From contig CASDVE010000011.1 of assembly GCA_949284175.1 (NCBI GenBank), positions 62,001 to 126,000 of the forward strand: a stretch of DNA of 64,000 nucleotides, read 5' to 3'. Positions within the stretch are counted from its first letter, which is position 1. Every line of letters begins with the position of its first letter. Positions 54,689-63,873 of this stretch are shown here, one piece after another. Both the position numbers and the translations under genes were made by a program. The DNA is from an uncultured Eubacteriales bacterium. Lineage in GTDB: Bacteria; Bacillota; Clostridia; Lachnospirales; Lachnospiraceae. Below the pieces are notes generated by a model that saw nothing but the letters and a program-made list of their open reading frames with translations, made no database searches and was not told the DNA's origin.

Positions 54689-55906
54689 TTATCCCTGCAC
54701 GCCTTGTAACCAATTTTTTAAGACTTTATGAAAACAATACCCATAGTCAATTTTTTTTACGGATTCCTTTGCATAAATAGAATAACAACGAAATTCTTTC
54801 TCATTTAAATAGTAGGAGATAGAACCGATGGGCATATCTTTGATCACAGGTGCGGAAAGTTCTTTTGGAATTTTAATTTTTACTTCTAATTTTTCCGATG
54901 GCATCATGAGAAGTTGTTCTTTTTTTGCATCTGTATAAAGAGAAACATTCTGTTTTTGTCCATCCAGCACAGGAACAGTTTCTAGTTTTGGGTTTTCAAC
55001 ACCAATTTCTTGATAAGAAAAGTTTTGAAATCCATAGTTCATTAATTTTTTTGTATCCGCCCATTTCCAAGTTTTATTAGGTGGCCATCCGCTAGCTAAA
55101 ACAACAGAGATCAGTGTTTTGTTGTCCTGTTTTGCAGCACCAACGAAGCAATAGCCTGCTTTTCCTGTAAAACCCGTTTTTACACCAAAAGCACCTGCAT
55201 ATTGATCAAGAAAAGCATCCTTATTATAAACGGAGTGAGAACTACCTTTTGTTTTTTCTTGAAAGCTATGACTTCTTTCATTTATAATTTGAATAAAATC
55301 TTCATTTTGAAGAGCATATCTGGTGATAAGAGCTAGATCATAGGCGGTTGTATAATGATTGTCACTATCCAGACCATTTGGAGTTTCAAAATTTGTGTCA
55401 TAAGCTCCAAGATCTCTCGCTTTATTGGACATATCATAGCAAAATTGTTCCACACTGCCACCTAAATGTTCAGCAATGGCAACAGCACAATCGTTGTAGG
55501 ACTCTAGCATAAGGGCGTAGAGTAAATCCCTTAAGGTGTATTGTTCCCCAGCTTTTACGCCAAGACGAACTTTTGGTTGTCTTGAAGCATTATCTGAAAT
55601 GGTAACCACATCATCAAGGTTTCCATTTTCCAGTGTATAAATGCAGGTCATAATTTTCGTGGTACTAGCCATGGGCATGATGTGGTAACCATCTTTTTCA
55701 TAGAGAACTCGTCCGTTTGACGCATCCATAAGAAGAGCTGATTTTGCATAGAGTTCATTTTCTCGAATGCTAGGAACTGTTTGTGTTTGCTCCTGTTTTT
55801 GAGGAGCTCCATAGACAATCCGTATAGGAAAGGCAAGCGAGCAATAGTTCCAAAATAGGCAGAGAATGAGAAACATACAAGTCAATTTGGATTGCCTTAC
55901 TTTCAT
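54689..55906 (-). CDS. dacF: D-alanyl-D-alanine carboxypeptidase (peptidase S11), second copy
   Basis: The 405-residue protein has an N-terminal signal/anchor (about 8-32), then S81-TTK84 (MASTTKIMT), SYNDC (the SxN motif) and VKTGFTGKAG, followed by a C-terminal PBP5-like domain. It trims D-Ala from peptidoglycan. It differs considerably from the copy at 44.2 kb, so the two are old paralogues. It lies alone between apbE and rpoN on the minus strand. Confidence 0.92.
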   Translation of the reverse strand: MKVRQSKLTCMFLILCLFWNYCSLAFPIRIVYGAPQKQEQTQTVPSIRENELYAKSALLMDASNGRVLYEKDGYHIMPMASTTKIMTCIYTLENGNLDDVVTISDNASRQPKVRLGVKAGEQYTLRDLLYALMLESYNDCAVAIAEHLGGSVEQFCYDMSNKARDLGAYDTNFETPNGLDSDNHYTTAYDLALITRYALQNEDFIQIINERSHSFQEKTKGSSHSVYNKDAFLDQYAGAFGVKTGFTGKAGYCFVGAAKQDNKTLISVVLASGWPPNKTWKWADTKKLMNYGFQNFSYQEIGVENPKLETVPVLDGQKQNVSLYTDAKKEQLLMMPSEKLEVKIKIPKELSAPVIKDMPIGSISYYLNEKEFRCYSIYAKESVKKIDYGYCFHKVLKNWLQGVQG

Positions 55907-55977
55907 ATAAAAGGTGTCCTTCTTTTTTCACTATTTTATGAGAAGAGGAAAAGAAATATACATTTCCGGATCTTTTA

Positions 55978-56006
55978 TGGACTTTTGGCATGATATTTGC
56001 TATAAT
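55978..56006 (+). promoter_or_regulatory. rpoN promoter region: sigma-54-type -24/-12 motif overlapping an extended -10
   Basis: TGGCATGATATTTGCT (55986-56001) matches the sigma-54 consensus TGGCACG-N4-TTGCW with one mismatch, and GG and GC are exactly 10 nt apart. The same DNA also holds TGCTATAAT, an extended sigma-A -10 (56001-56006), with TGGACT 17 nt upstream. So rpoN could be read by either factor. The start codon is ~245 nt downstream. Confidence 0.5.
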
Positions 56007-56094
56007 ATTAACATTCAACAAGAAATTATAAGGAAAACGCTTTATGATTTTTATCAATTGGTGGATAAAACGAAATAAAAATGCAAAGGTTGCC

Positions 56095-56138
56095 ATGAAC
56101 ATGAGAAGCTCGCAAGACGTGTTTCTCATTGTTTTGCG
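56095..56138 (+). repeat. Dispersed structured repeat, partial copy E
   Basis: It contains only the second hairpin of the family: GAACATGAGAAGCTCGC followed by ACGTGTTTCTCATTGTTTTG, in which TGAGAA pairs with TTCTCA. It matches 9268-9308 of copy A and lies in the 5' leader of rpoN. The rest of the gap 55907-56250 holds only the rpoN promoter region. Confidence 0.5.
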
Positions 56139-56250
56139 TTATAAGAAAGGTTGCTTGTCTTTCGCATGACTGCTTATCTGCTTATAAACGAGAGAAATAA
56201 ACGACATAATGAAAAGCGTTTACATGAGAGAAAAATTGAGGTGAAACGAT

Positions 56251-57609
56251 ATGGATATAGGGTATCGAAATACGTTAGAGCAAAAACAGTTATTATCCCA
56301 AACGCAAATTCAGTCTTTGAATATTCTTTCTATGGATAATGTGGAGTTGAATGATTTTCTTCAAGGGGAGTATATGGAGAATCCAATGCTTGAATATACC
56401 GGCTCAAAAGAAGGAGAGATGAGCCAAGTTGAATTTAGTCAATGGTATGAAAGTCATGGAATGGAACATGATTATGAGGAAAATGATTATCATGAAGACA
56501 GCGATCAGAGAAGAGAAATTCCTGTTTATGATGGAGATCAGTTGGAGGATTATCTGTTAAGTCAGTTAAACCAGTTGGATTTTACAAAAAAACAGCTCAA
56601 TATGATCCGATTTATGATCGCTTGTCTTGATGATAATGGTTATTTTAAAACACCTCTTATTGAGGTGGCAAAAATGAATCATGGAACAGTAGAAGAAGCA
56701 GAATATTGCTTATCTCAATTGAGAGAATTAGAGCCTTTTGGAATTTTTTCAAAGGATTTAACAGATTGTCTGCTTTGGCAACTAAAAGAAGAAGGAGAAG
56801 AAGATGAAGTTCTTATCTCCATGATTGAAAATCATTTAAATGATATTGCACAGGGGCATCTTAGCAATATTTCAAGAGAGATGAAGTTGTCAACGAGTCA
56901 AGTCCGCCAATACATAGCGAGAATTTCAAAGTTGAACCCAAGACCTCTTGTGGGATTTGATCTTGGCAAAACAGAATATATTGTTCCAGATATTATTTTT
57001 ACTTATAAGGATAATGAGTGGGAAATCTCTTTAAATGATAACTGGATTGGAGATTATAAATTAAGTAACTACTATATGAAAATGATGAAAGAAGCAAAGG
57101 ATGAACAGCTTTATCAATATTTTCGTAAAAAATTAGAACGGGTGCGTTTTTTAATGAGCAGTGTGGAACAAAGAAGGGTAACTATGCTCAATATTTCAAA
57201 AGCTATCTTAGAATGGCAAAAAGATTTTTTTGAAGGAAAAGGATTGTTAAAGCCAATGACAATGGCGGATATTGCTGAGAAAATCGAAATGCACACTTCT
57301 ACAATTAGCCGTGGAATCAAAGGAAAATATCTTCAGTGTCCAAATGGAACCATGCTAATTAAAACACTGTTCTCTGCTTCTGTTAATCCGAAAAATACGC
57401 TTTCCAAAGAAGGCAGTGTCACAGCAGGACAGATTAAAAAAGTGTTAAAAGAACTCATTGATGGTGAAAATAAGGCGAAACCATATAGTGATCAAAAACT
57501 TGTCACATTGCTCTGTGAAAGGGAAATCAAAATTTCACGTCGAACAGTTGCAAAATATAGAGAGGAAATGGGAATTAAGGGTACTTTTGAACGCAAGCAG
57601 AATGAATAA
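56251..57609 (+). CDS. rpoN: RNA polymerase sigma-54 factor RpoN
   Basis: The 452-residue protein has region I (EQKQLLSQTQIQSLNILSMD... LNDFLQGEYMENPMLEY), an acidic region II, the core-binding region, the helix-turn-helix (TMADIAEKIEMHTSTISRGI) and the C-terminal RpoN box (ISRRTVAKYREEMGI). It directs polymerase to -24/-12 promoters, needing an ATP-dependent activator; no activator gene is in the window. GAGGTGAAACG precedes the ATG. Confidence 0.96.
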   Translation: MDIGYRNTLEQKQLLSQTQIQSLNILSMDNVELNDFLQGEYMENPMLEYTGSKEGEMSQVEFSQWYESHGMEHDYEENDYHEDSDQRREIPVYDGDQLEDYLLSQLNQLDFTKKQLNMIRFMIACLDDNGYFKTPLIEVAKMNHGTVEEAEYCLSQLRELEPFGIFSKDLTDCLLWQLKEEGEEDEVLISMIENHLNDIAQGHLSNISREMKLSTSQVRQYIARISKLNPRPLVGFDLGKTEYIVPDIIFTYKDNEWEISLNDNWIGDYKLSNYYMKMMKEAKDEQLYQYFRKKLERVRFLMSSVEQRRVTMLNISKAILEWQKDFFEGKGLLKPMTMADIAEKIEMHTSTISRGIKGKYLQCPNGTMLIKTLFSASVNPKNTLSKEGSVTAGQIKKVLKELIDGENKAKPYSDQKLVTLLCEREIKISRRTVAKYREEMGIKGTFERKQNE

Positions 57610-57623
57610 TTAGGATAAAAGAG

Positions 57624-57652
57624 TTGCAAAATTATCAATCATTCACTATAAT
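57624..57652 (+). promoter_or_regulatory. Sigma-A promoter of the rpiR operon
   Basis: TTGCAA (57624-57629) and TATAAT (57647-57652) are 17 nt apart, 40 nt before the start codon. Confidence 0.75.
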
Positions 57653-57691
57653 AAACCTATTGATTATGGAAGAGGAGTGTGTGAACTCAAT

Positions 57692-58600
57692 ATGGATAGC
57701 AAGCTAGACAATCTTGATTTATTACAGCGGATTCAGGTGAAACAGTCTGAGTTCAGTAAAGGACAAAAACGCCTTGCCGCCTATATTATAGATAACTATG
57801 ACAGAGCAGCATTTTTAACTGCGGCCAAACTTGGAAAAGAAGCCTCTGTCAGCGAATCAACTGTTGTTCGATTTGCATATCAACTAGGATATGACGGATA
57901 TCCTGAATTGCAACAGGCGATTAAAGTCGTTGTAAGAACCCAGTCAAACTCCATTCAAAGAATGGAAAGTGTCTTAGAACAGGTTGATGAAGATAATCTT
58001 CTTCCTTCTATTTTACAATTTGATGGAAGAAAGTTAAAACAGACACTGGATGACTGTAATGAAGAAGAATTTAATAAAGCATTAGATATGATTCTAAAAG
58101 CGAAACATATCTATATATTAGGAGTTAGAAGTTCGGGATTTCTTGCAGGAATCTTAGGACATTATTTCAATATGATATTTGATAACATTAAAGTGGTGGA
58201 TTCAGGCGGAATGCTTGATACGCTGGAACAAGTTTATCGAATTGAAAAAGAAGATGTATTTATTGGCATCAGCTTTCCAAGATATTCAAAGAGGGCGGTG
58301 GAAACACTGGCTTATGCAAAAAAACAAGGAGCAAAAACGATTACGATTACAGATAGTATGCAATCACCACTTACACTTTATGGAACGTGCAATCTGATTG
58401 CAAAAAGTGATGTTATTGGAATCGTGGATTCCCTTGTAGCACCTCTTAGTCTTATCAACGCTTTAGTCATTGGAAGTTGTTTGAAAAAGCGTGATGACGT
58501 TTACACAAGGCTTGCAGACTTAGAACGTCTTTGGGAAGAATATGATGTCTATGATACCGTAGAATCTATGCAAAAAAAGGATGGATACCCACATGGCTGA
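57692..58600 (+). CDS. RpiR-family transcriptional regulator (HTH plus SIS domain)
   Basis: The ~302-residue protein has an N-terminal HTH_6 domain (FLTAAKLGKEASVSESTVVR, FAYQLGYDGYPELQQAIK) and a C-terminal SIS sugar-phosphate isomerase-like domain (IYILGVRSSGFLAG, ITITDSMQSPL). RpiR proteins sense phosphosugars. AAGAGGAG at 57670-57677 points to the ATG at 57692; an in-frame GTG at 57677 overlaps that site. The gene overlaps the next by 8 nt. No sugar genes are adjacent, so the ligand is unknown. Confidence 0.9.
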   Translation: MDSKLDNLDLLQRIQVKQSEFSKGQKRLAAYIIDNYDRAAFLTAAKLGKEASVSESTVVRFAYQLGYDGYPELQQAIKVVVRTQSNSIQRMESVLEQVDEDNLLPSILQFDGRKLKQTLDDCNEEEFNKALDMILKAKHIYILGVRSSGFLAGILGHYFNMIFDNIKVVDSGGMLDTLEQVYRIEKEDVFIGISFPRYSKRAVETLAYAKKQGAKTITITDSMQSPLTLYGTCNLIAKSDVIGIVDSLVAPLSLINALVIGSCLKKRDDVYTRLADLERLWEEYDVYDTVESMQKKDGYPHG

Positions 58601-59819
58601 TGTCATTGTAATTGGTGGTGGTCCCGCAGGTATGATCTGTGCGATCACTTCCGCAAGAAGAGGAAGAAAAGTACTTCTTCTCGAAAAAAATGAAAAACTT
58701 GGAAAAAAACTTTTTATCACAGGAAAAGGTCGTTGTAATGTAACGAATGCAGGGGATATAGAAGAGCTACTAGGACAAGTTGTGTCCAATAAGAGATTTT
58801 TATATAGCTCTTTTTATGGATTTACCAACTATGATATGATGGACTTTTTAGAGGAACTTGGATGTCCATTAAAAACAGAACGTGGAAATCGTGTATTTCC
58901 GATTTCGGATAAGTCAAGCGATGTCATTTCTACCTTATCAAAGGAACTGCATCGTTTGCACGTAGAAGTGGATTACCATACACAGGTGAGCGAACTTCTA
59001 ATACAGGAAGAAAAAGTAACCGGTGTGAAACTCAGCAATGGAAAAACGATCCATGCCGATTCTGTTGTTGTGGCAACAGGGGGAGTTTCTTATCCACAGA
59101 CAGGTTCCACAGGAGATGGTTATCTATTTGCAAAACAGGCAGGTCATACAGTAACAGAGGTAGCTCCAGCCCTTGTTCCGATGAATATAAAAGAAGAAGA
59201 CTGTAAGAAGATGCAAGGACTTTCTCTTCGCAATATTGGATTTAAAGTTATGCGAGGAAAGAAAACCATTTATGAAGACTTTGGTGAATTATTATTTACC
59301 CATTTTGGAATCAGTGGACCGGTGGTATTAAGTGCCAGTTCCCATTTTCCATTAAAAGAATCAAAAGAAGATACAGTAATTGAAATCGATTTAAAACCAG
59401 CTCTTACAGAAGAACAGTTGGATGCTAGATTATTGAGAGATTTTGAAGCATATCGAGGTCGGCAATTTAAAAATTGTCTTGATAAATTACTTCCTACAAA
59501 AATGATTCCTATTATAATCGAAAGAAGTGGTATTGATCCAGCAAAAAAAGTGAATAGTATCACAAGAGAAGAAAGACAATCTCTTATTGCTGCATTAAAA
59601 CATTTTACATTGCATATGAATGGATTGCGAAGTTTTAAAGAGGCTATCGTCACAAAAGGTGGTGTTGCTGTAAAAGAGATCAATCCATCCACAATGGAAT
59701 CAAAAAAGATAAAAGGGTTATATTTTGCTGGGGAAGTGCTTGACTTAGATGCTGTAACTGGTGGATATAATTTGCAAATTGCATGGTCAACAGGTCATTT
59801 GGCAGGTGAACATTGCTAA
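58593..59819 (+). CDS. Flavoprotein of the HI0933/BaiN family, NAD(P)/FAD-dependent
   Basis: The ~408-residue protein has an N-terminal Rossmann FAD-binding motif (DVIVIGGGPAGMICAITSAR), the family signature KLGKKLFITGKGRCNVTN and the C-terminal LYFAGEVLDLDAVTGGYNLQ, which closes the FAD site. Family members include BaiN, a bile-acid 3-dehydro-delta-4 reductase in gut clostridia, but most are uncharacterised, and this one precedes cmk and ispH in a conserved Clostridia order, so a housekeeping role is likely. Start ATG 58593, overlapping the rpiR stop. Confidence 0.9.
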   Translation: MADVIVIGGGPAGMICAITSARRGRKVLLLEKNEKLGKKLFITGKGRCNVTNAGDIEELLGQVVSNKRFLYSSFYGFTNYDMMDFLEELGCPLKTERGNRVFPISDKSSDVISTLSKELHRLHVEVDYHTQVSELLIQEEKVTGVKLSNGKTIHADSVVVATGGVSYPQTGSTGDGYLFAKQAGHTVTEVAPALVPMNIKEEDCKKMQGLSLRNIGFKVMRGKKTIYEDFGELLFTHFGISGPVVLSASSHFPLKESKEDTVIEIDLKPALTEEQLDARLLRDFEAYRGRQFKNCLDKLLPTKMIPIIIERSGIDPAKKVNSITREERQSLIAALKHFTLHMNGLRSFKEAIVTKGGVAVKEINPSTMESKKIKGLYFAGEVLDLDAVTGGYNLQIAWSTGHLAGEHC

Positions 59820-59831
59820 GGAGGAATAGAC

Positions 59832-60494
59832 ATGATGAATATTGCTATTGATGGACCAGCAGGAGCTGGGAAGAGTACAGTTGCAAAAGGAGTTGCAAAA
59901 AAACTTGGTTTTATCTATGTGGATACGGGAGCAATGTTTCGAGCCATGGCACTTTATTTTTTGCGAAATCATCTGGATGTAACGAAAAAAGAGGTGTTGG
60001 AACAAGAAGTAAAGAATATCGAAGTGACCTTGAAATTTGAACAAGGGGAACAGCAAGTGCTTTTAAATGGAGAAAATGTAGGAGGATTGATTCGTACAGA
60101 AGAAGTCGGAAACACAGCTTCTATCATTGCTGTCAATCAAGCAATTCGTTCTAGACTTTTAGAGATTCAACAAAAAATTGCAAGAGAAAACAATGTTGTT
60201 ATGGATGGCAGAGATATTGGAACTTGCGTTCTTCCGAATGCACAAGTAAAAATTTATTTGACGGCTTCTTCTAAAGAAAGAGCTAAGAGAAGATACGAAG
60301 AACTTCTTAAAAAAGGAGTTGATTGCGATATCAATGATATCGAAGAAGATATTATAAAACGGGATCAAGCGGATATGAATCGCGAAATTGCACCACTTAG
60401 ACAAGCAGAAGATGCGGTGCTTATTGATTCTTCTCATATGACGATTGAAGAAGTGGTGGATGCGATCATTGAGCAGTATGATCAGAAGAAATAG
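59832..60494 (+). CDS. cmk: Cytidylate kinase
   Basis: The 220-residue protein has the P-loop IAIDGPAGAGKSTVAKGVAK and the CMP kinase motifs YVDTGAMFRAMA, VVMDGRDIGTCVLPNA and KRRYEEL. It phosphorylates CMP and dCMP. It lies between the flavoprotein and ispH-S1 genes, the usual clostridial order. AAGGAGGA precedes the ATGATG. Confidence 0.97.
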   Translation: MMNIAIDGPAGAGKSTVAKGVAKKLGFIYVDTGAMFRAMALYFLRNHLDVTKKEVLEQEVKNIEVTLKFEQGEQQVLLNGENVGGLIRTEEVGNTASIIAVNQAIRSRLLEIQQKIARENNVVMDGRDIGTCVLPNAQVKIYLTASSKERAKRRYEELLKKGVDCDINDIEEDIIKRDQADMNREIAPLRQAEDAVLIDSSHMTIEEVVDAIIEQYDQKK

Positions 60495-60507
60495 ATAGGA
60501 AAACGAT

Positions 60508-62424
60508 ATGGAAATTAGAGTAGCAAAGACAGCGGGATTTTGCTTTGGTGTAGAACGTGCTGTTGAAAAGGTTTACGAACACGCGGACGAGAATAAAGTT
60601 TACACATATGGTCCCATTATCCACAACGAAACTGTGGTTGCCGATTTGAAGAAAAAGGGTGTTTTAGTAATTGAATCATTAGAGGAATTAAAATCCATGA
60701 ATGAGGGAACAATTATTATTAGATCTCATGGAGTGGAAAAAAGCATCTATGATTTAATCGAAGAAAAGGGACTAAAACTTGTGGATGCTACTTGTCCATT
60801 TGTGAAAAAAATTCATAGAATTGTATATGAAGAAAGCGGAAAAGATAACGTCATTGTTATTATTGGAAGTGATAAACATCCGGAAGTAGAGGGAATCAAA
60901 GGATGGTGTCAAAATGAGCCGATTGTGATTGAAACTGTACAAGAGGCGGAAAACTTGACAATTCCAGAAGAAAAACATATTTGTATCGTATCCCAAACGA
61001 CATTTAATTACAAGAAATTTCAAGATCTAGTTGAAATTATTTCAAAAAAGGGTTATGATATAAATGTTTTTAATACGATCTGTAATGCAACAGAAGAACG
61101 ACAGACAGAAGCGAGAACTATTTCAAAAGAGGTAGATGCTATGATTGTCATCGGTGGCAGAAGCAGTTCGAATACTCAGAAGCTTTATGAAATAAGTAAA
61201 AAAGAATGTGCGAATACTTACTATATACAGACACTTGATGACTTGGATTTTAAAATGTTCAATGAATCCATTAATAGCGTAGGTATTACGGCAGGGGCTT
61301 CTACCCCAAATAATATAATTAAGGAGGTTCATAAGGGCATGTCTGAAATGAGTTTTGAACAAATGTTAGAAGAAAGTTTAGTAACAATTAGAAATGGTGA
61401 GGTTGTAGAAGGTACAATTATTGATGTCAAAGAAGACGAAATCATTTTAAATATTGGTTACAAAGCAGACGGTATCATCACTAGAAGTGAATATTCAAAC
61501 ACTCCAAACATCGACTTAAGAAATGAAGTAAAAGTCGGTGATACAATGGAAGCAAAAGTTTTAAAAGTTAACGATGGTGAAGGTCAAGTTCTGTTGACAT
61601 ATAAAAGACTTGCAGCTGAAAAAGGTAATAAGAGATTAGAAGAAGCATTTAACAACAAAGAAGTGTTAACAGCAAAAGTAGCACAGGTATTAGACGGTGG
61701 TTTAAGCGTTGTTGTTGAAGAAGCTAGAGTATTTATTCCAGCTAGCTTAGTATCTGATACTTATGAAAAGAATTTAGAAAAATATGCTGGTCAGGAAATC
61801 CAGTTCGTTATTAGCGAATTCAATCCTCGTAAGAGAAGAATCATCGGTGATAGAAAACAATTATTAGTAGCTGAAAAAGCTGAAAAACAAAAAGAATTAT
61901 TCGCAAGAATTAATGCAGGTGACACAGTAGAAGGTACAGTTAAAAATGTAACAGACTTCGGTGCATTTATTGATTTAGGCGGAGCTGATGGACTTCTTCA
62001 CATCTCTGAAATGTCTTGGGGACGTGTTGAAAATCCTAAAAAAGTATTCAAAGTTGGCGATCCAGTGAAAGTTCTTATCAAATCTATTGATGGAGATAAG
62101 ATCGCTTTAAGTTTAAAATTTGAAGATCAAAATCCTTGGTTAAACGCTGATGAAAAATACGCTGTTGGTAATGTTGTAACTGGTAAAGTTGCAAGAATGA
62201 CAGATTTTGGTGCATTCGTAGAATTAGAACCAGGCGTTGATGCTTTACTTCATGTATCTCAGATCTCTAAAGATCATGTTGAAAAACCATCTGATGTATT
62301 ATCTGTTGGACAAGAAATCACAGCAAAAGTTGTTGACTTCAAAAAAGACGATAAGAAAATCAGCTTAAGCGTAAAAGCATTAGATACTGAAAAAGAAGTA
62401 GAAGCAGCTGAAGTGACAGAATAA
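60508..62424 (+). CDS. ispH: IspH fused to S1-domain protein (HMB-PP reductase / ribosomal protein S1)
   Basis: The 638-residue fusion has IspH in residues ~1-285 and four S1 RNA-binding domains in ~300-630. The IspH Fe-S cysteines are in AGFCFGVERAVE, VDATCPFVKK and NTICNATEERQ; the enzyme makes IPP and DMAPP in the last step of the MEP pathway. S1 domains include VVEGTIIDVKEDEIILNIGY and VEGTVKNVTDFGAFIDLGGA. The fusion is known in Clostridia. Codon use in the S1 part is visibly more biased, as in highly expressed ribosomal genes. AGGAGGTTCATAAGGGCATG at 61321-61340 could allow separate translation of the S1 half. Confidence 0.96.
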   Translation: MEIRVAKTAGFCFGVERAVEKVYEHADENKVYTYGPIIHNETVVADLKKKGVLVIESLEELKSMNEGTIIIRSHGVEKSIYDLIEEKGLKLVDATCPFVKKIHRIVYEESGKDNVIVIIGSDKHPEVEGIKGWCQNEPIVIETVQEAENLTIPEEKHICIVSQTTFNYKKFQDLVEIISKKGYDINVFNTICNATEERQTEARTISKEVDAMIVIGGRSSSNTQKLYEISKKECANTYYIQTLDDLDFKMFNESINSVGITAGASTPNNIIKEVHKGMSEMSFEQMLEESLVTIRNGEVVEGTIIDVKEDEIILNIGYKADGIITRSEYSNTPNIDLRNEVKVGDTMEAKVLKVNDGEGQVLLTYKRLAAEKGNKRLEEAFNNKEVLTAKVAQVLDGGLSVVVEEARVFIPASLVSDTYEKNLEKYAGQEIQFVISEFNPRKRRIIGDRKQLLVAEKAEKQKELFARINAGDTVEGTVKNVTDFGAFIDLGGADGLLHISEMSWGRVENPKKVFKVGDPVKVLIKSIDGDKIALSLKFEDQNPWLNADEKYAVGNVVTGKVARMTDFGAFVELEPGVDALLHVSQISKDHVEKPSDVLSVGQEITAKVVDFKKDDKKISLSVKALDTEKEVEAAEVTE

Positions 62425-62471
62425 TTTTTATATGAAAAATACGTAGCTTGTTTTAAGCTCGTATAACAATG

Positions 62472-62521
62472 AGGGAGTATCACCTGTAACGATTGAAGTT
62501 ACAAGAGGTACTCCCTTTTTT
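62472..62521 (+). terminator. Intrinsic terminator after ispH-S1
   Basis: GGGAGTA pairs with TACTCCC enclosing a second stem TGTAAC/GTTACA, followed by a T-run. Confidence 0.85.
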
Positions 62522-62555
62522 ATATGATAGGAAATTTATTTCCTATCATATAAAA
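62518..62555. repeat. Long perfect hairpin between ispH-S1 and the YprB gene
   Basis: TTTTATATGATAGGAAAT (62518-62535) and its exact complement (62538-62555) form an 18-bp stem with a 2-nt loop, starting in the T-run of the preceding terminator. It lies between convergent genes. The arm core ATAGGAA also occurs in the inverted repeat upstream of modB. Confidence 0.65.
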
Positions 62556-62577
62556 AGTACTGTATTAAGAAGTTGAG

Positions 62578-63729
62578 TTAAAAGGAATGAGGAAACTCTG
62601 GAAGAGAGAAGAAACGAAAAACTTGAAGTACCCATTCTTTTTGTATCGATTCAGAGTAAGTGGAATCAAGGCATAGAAAACTGCGTTTATCCCCATATTC
62701 TTTGTAGAAAAGATTGCCAGATATTGGTTCAAATAAGGGGATAAAGGTTCCGGTTTTTTTTATATAACAAGTTTCTTTTTTTGCCTTTTGTCTGTGTTCT
62801 TTATCAACAAAAGAAGCAACGCTTTTATGAATTGCCATATCCTCAAAGGGAAGATAATAATAATCTTTATAATTTGGATAGAAAAATTTAAGTTCGGAAT
62901 GAAGAAGGGGACAACGAATGTGTATTGTTTCTTCCTGTATGAATAGGGAAATGGTACAAGAAGTAGCGTCTTCCATCTTATGATTCTGTCCCTGATTTTT
63001 GGGCAGAAAGAACGAAAAATTTTTCTCTACATAAAGACAAAATGGAAGGGTATAAGGAAGAGGAAGTTTGTATTCAATATATGACTGGTTGTTGCTATCC
63101 TCAAAACAATGATAAGTAAAATGGTGTTCAGGAATCATATGGATGCTAGAAGAAAGTGTCAATAAAAAGGAAAGATGGGCAAGACCTTCTAAATCATTAC
63201 TATTATGTAAAAGCAATTGATCCAAATAAGATTCTTTCTTTAGTTTCAGATAAAGGAAATATTGTTCAATTAATTGCTTTCCCGATAGTTGATCAGAGCG
63301 AGTAAAGCCAATGAGCCGTTCCAATGTCTGTTGCTTGCCATTATCTAAATGAAATACCTTTTTTAGAGGCCTTAAAAAAGTATAACAGTCACATTGAGAG
63401 ATGGAATCAAGAATTTCCTTTGCAATCCCTAAGAACTCGCATCGAGTTTTGATATAGGGGAGATCAAAGGTTGTTCCATTGTAATGGATTAGTGTGGTAT
63501 TTTCTTTTAAATAGGATAAGAAACATTCGATGACTTCTTTTTCTGTTTCTCCATCTTCATTAAAAATTTGAATTTTTCTTAAGACTTTTCCATCAAAGTA
63601 TAAAAGACCGATTAAATATAGCATAGAACTTTTTGGATGAAGTCCTGTTGTTTCAATGTCAAAAAATATATAATTTTCACGAAAAAATGGCGGAATGGAA
63701 GTAGAAATTATATTTTTATATTCTTTCAT
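62578..63729 (-). CDS. YprB-type ribonuclease H-like 3'-5' exonuclease domain protein
   Basis: The 383-residue protein has an N-terminal DnaQ/RNase H-like exonuclease domain (about 18-195): FFDIETTGLHP (the DxE motif), LIHYNGTTFDLPYIKTRC and NSNDLEGLAHL with a late Asp. These are the YprB signature residues. The C-terminal half has no recognised motif. It probably degrades single-stranded nucleic acid; biological role is not established. Minus strand, opposite to ruvA, sharing a ~145-nt intergenic region. Confidence 0.85.
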   Translation of the reverse strand: MKEYKNIISTSIPPFFRENYIFFDIETTGLHPKSSMLYLIGLLYFDGKVLRKIQIFNEDGETEKEVIECFLSYLKENTTLIHYNGTTFDLPYIKTRCEFLGIAKEILDSISQCDCYTFLRPLKKVFHLDNGKQQTLERLIGFTRSDQLSGKQLIEQYFLYLKLKKESYLDQLLLHNSNDLEGLAHLSFLLTLSSSIHMIPEHHFTYHCFEDSNNQSYIEYKLPLPYTLPFCLYVEKNFSFFLPKNQGQNHKMEDATSCTISLFIQEETIHIRCPLLHSELKFFYPNYKDYYYLPFEDMAIHKSVASFVDKEHRQKAKKETCYIKKTGTFIPLFEPISGNLFYKEYGDKRSFLCLDSTYSESIQKEWVLQVFRFFSLPEFPHSF

Positions 63730-63844
63730 AAAATCTCCTTTCTATTTGTATAGAAGTATGATAAAAAATCTATGTCTGTTCTCTTATGTAGTATATCAAT
63801 TTCTGTTTTATGTGGCAATAAATCTCTTGATGTGGTATAATTTT

Positions 63845-63858
63845 CGTAAGTATGTTCG
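63845..63858 (+). promoter_or_regulatory. Possible LexA-type operator upstream of ruvA
   Basis: CGTAAGTATGTTCG just after a TATAAT matches the right half of the Gram-positive LexA box (CGAACATATGTTCG) exactly and the left half poorly. ruvAB is a common SOS target. It is a weak candidate. Confidence 0.35.
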
Positions 63859-63873
63859 GACGGAGGAAACAAA

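Noticed and set aside
56151..56339. A 62-residue frame overlapping the start of rpoN
   Set aside because: It lies in the rpoN leader and coding start, has no ribosome binding site and includes part of the dispersed repeat.
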